Origin: Symbiodinium kawagutii
Lineage: Eukaryota; Sar; Dinophyceae; Suessiales; Symbiodiniaceae
NCBI GenBank assembly: GCA_009767595.1
Contig: VSDK01018580.1
Span: forward strand, 62,001-126,000
Direction of reading: 5' to 3'
DNA: 64,000 bases
Shown here: positions 62,530 through 64,000 of the stretch, piece by piece
How positions within the stretch are numbered: the first letter of the stretch is position 1
Layout: each line of letters begins with the position of its first letter
Made by a program: the position numbers and the translations under genes
Notes under the pieces: generated by a model
Told to the model about the DNA's origin: nothing
The model's database searches: none
What the model saw: the letters and a program-made list of their open reading frames with translations, nothing else

Positions 62530-64000
62530 ATCTGCAAGTACATTTTCCCAACCTGTCACATGCCAACCCGTCTCCCACCTCTCCAGCGGACCCCTTCCTT
62601 TTCGACTCCGCAGTGGTGGGTCGACGCTTCGCGACTCGCCCCAGGAACCAACCAGAAACAGCGAGGAACCGCACGACGCACCGGCCGCGGTTCTAACGAC
62701 GAAGTGGCAAAGTTCGAACCCGGAAAACACCGCAGCGACGAGCCACGAAACATACCCAGCCTAGGCTCAGCCTAACTCACATCAATGATCACAAATCATT
62801 GTGGGCCATGTGATGTCTGACTTTCTTGAGTCGAAAATTCATATGACAATGATTGGTGAGGTACATTGCTGTGGGTATTGCACTGGTCAGATTGTCTTAT
62901 TACAACCAATGATTGGCAAAGAGTCATGGGTCACGCATGGTTGCGCAATGCCGGTGGTTAGATCAACGGCTGGCTTTTTTAGTGGCTCAATCCATGATGC
63001 CGCCCCGCTTGCTATGCAGGGTCAGGAAGCTGTGATCTTTATTGCTTGCTTCGCACTATTTGGGAGCCATCTTGCATTGCCGTGTATGGAGTATACGCTG
63101 TGAAAGAAACAGAGATGTGTGTATAATGCTGAATTAGAACCATACATATCACACATGAATCTTTCATAAGCAAAGACATGAATTGATAGTGACTATAACA
63201 TATCGGTGTTTCTCAACATAGGGGTACCCCAAAATCATCCCACATATCAACCATTTATACTATATAGTTACTAATAAACCAACCAGTTTGGGGGTCCCCA
63301 ATTTTGAGAAACCACCACATACAAATCAGTACCAACTGTAAACATCAGTACCCACTGTAAACATCATCCAATCTGATTTGACAAACCATCCTTCAGCATC
63401 TTTCAACCGTCACCATCCATCAACAACAGGCAACGGCCACACTATTCAGAATCAACCATGCCTAAGTATTCTGAAGCATCGCAAAAAAAATCGAGCATTG
63501 AGGAGGATCATGCCATCTCTTTGTAACGATTCTTGTTGCAACAGATGGCTCCCTCTTTGGTTGTCATCTCGATCGATTATGCAATGTCCAGACTCTCCGT
63601 GTCTTCGTTCAAAGGGAAAATCGAGACTCAACAGAGACAAATGAATTATAATGATGATAATGATATTGCGATGATCGGTCTGGTAGCGATGTAAACTACT
63701 TCTCATATCTCTCTTCCATGGCACTTGGATCATGGATCTTGCTTGCCCAACTAAATGCAGCATTGAACAACCCCAACTGAATTCGAAGACATCATTGGCA
63801 TCTTCACCTAGGCTTCACTGTGGACAAAGCTCCCATCTGCACTCAATTTGTTTATCACATGATCAGCTTCAAATGTCTCATCCCAGGTGGATTGATGTCC
63901 TGGCAGCTGTGATGCATTCGACTGGGAGAGTTTGGACTGTCAACTCCCGCCATCCTCATCATATTGCGACCTTGCTGGCTCGGGGCCATGGATGAGGGCA
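62530..64000. other. no gene recognised
   Basis: 62570-62770 is GC-rich and could be an exon on either strand, but no splice motif decides it. 63220-63310 holds two mirrored GGGGTACCCCAAAATC/GGGGGTCCCCAATTTTG patches. 63880-63995 (SHPRWIDVLAAVMHSTGRVW on the plus strand) is open with coding-like composition but unsupported. Confidence 0.4.

Noticed and set aside
62212-62730. Asp/Glu-rich acidic protein on the minus strand
   Set aside because: It is the translation of the (CCT/CAT)n tract, open in all frames.

Overview
The window looks like nuclear DNA of a dinoflagellate, most probably a Symbiodiniaceae-type genome. The reasons are: many short, intron-rich coding patches all read from one strand; introns that mix GT-AG with GC-AG and at least one apparent GA-AG; a Ty1/copia-type retrotransposon of the kind abundant in dinoflagellates; a sequence matching the 3' end of the dinoflagellate spliced leader; and gene families common in these algae (single-domain voltage-gated channels with EF-hands, FkbM-like methyltransferases, ankyrin proteins, LicD-like proteins). 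No species can be named from the sequence. Exon models were built by eye from splice motifs and phase matching; they are inferences unless stated otherwise.

Layout. From about 1.2 to 46.7 kb every recognisable gene lies on the minus strand, transcribed right to left: an acidic-start gene (46.7-45.4 kb), a voltage-gated cation channel (45.0-40.3), a membrane protein (39.2-37.4), an unknown gene (35.9-34.4), a LicD/fukutin-like gene (34.0-31.9), an unknown gene ending at 27.95, an unknown gene ending at 24.86, a small ankyrin protein (24.5-22.5), a short unknown gene (22.3-21.4), an FkbM-like methyltransferase (20.8-17.2), an unknown gene (17.0-14.5) and another unknown gene (5.4-1.2). This fits the one-way gene arrays known in dinoflagellates.

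Between the last two genes sits a complete 8,189-bp LTR retrotransposon (5983-14171), also on the minus strand. It has identical 90-bp LTRs, a perfect 5-bp target duplication (GCAAG), a primer binding site touching the 5' LTR and a polypurine tract touching the 3' LTR. Its reading frame is laid out as: leader ORF; Gag with CCHC and CCCH zinc motifs and a protease motif; then, one frame back, integrase; then a DNA-methyltransferase-like segment; then reverse transcriptase and RNase H. A textbook -1 slippery heptamer with a GC hairpin lies exactly in the Gag/integrase overlap, and each LTR carries 12 nt identical to the 3' end of the dinoflagellate spliced leader. This element is the most interesting object in the window.

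From 46.7 to about 62.5 kb the composition changes. The gene patches and the TGATGGTTG-type intron repeats stop. The DNA becomes AT-rich and repeat-rich: a 207-bp near-perfect inverted repeat, fields of ACATTGTA-like words, two different LINE 3' fragments, a 42-bp minisatellite, (AAGG)n, (ACC)n(AAC)n and a 450-bp (CCT/CAT)n tract. The last 1.5 kb has no gene I can defend. There are two assembly gaps (4128-4141 and 58184-58209).
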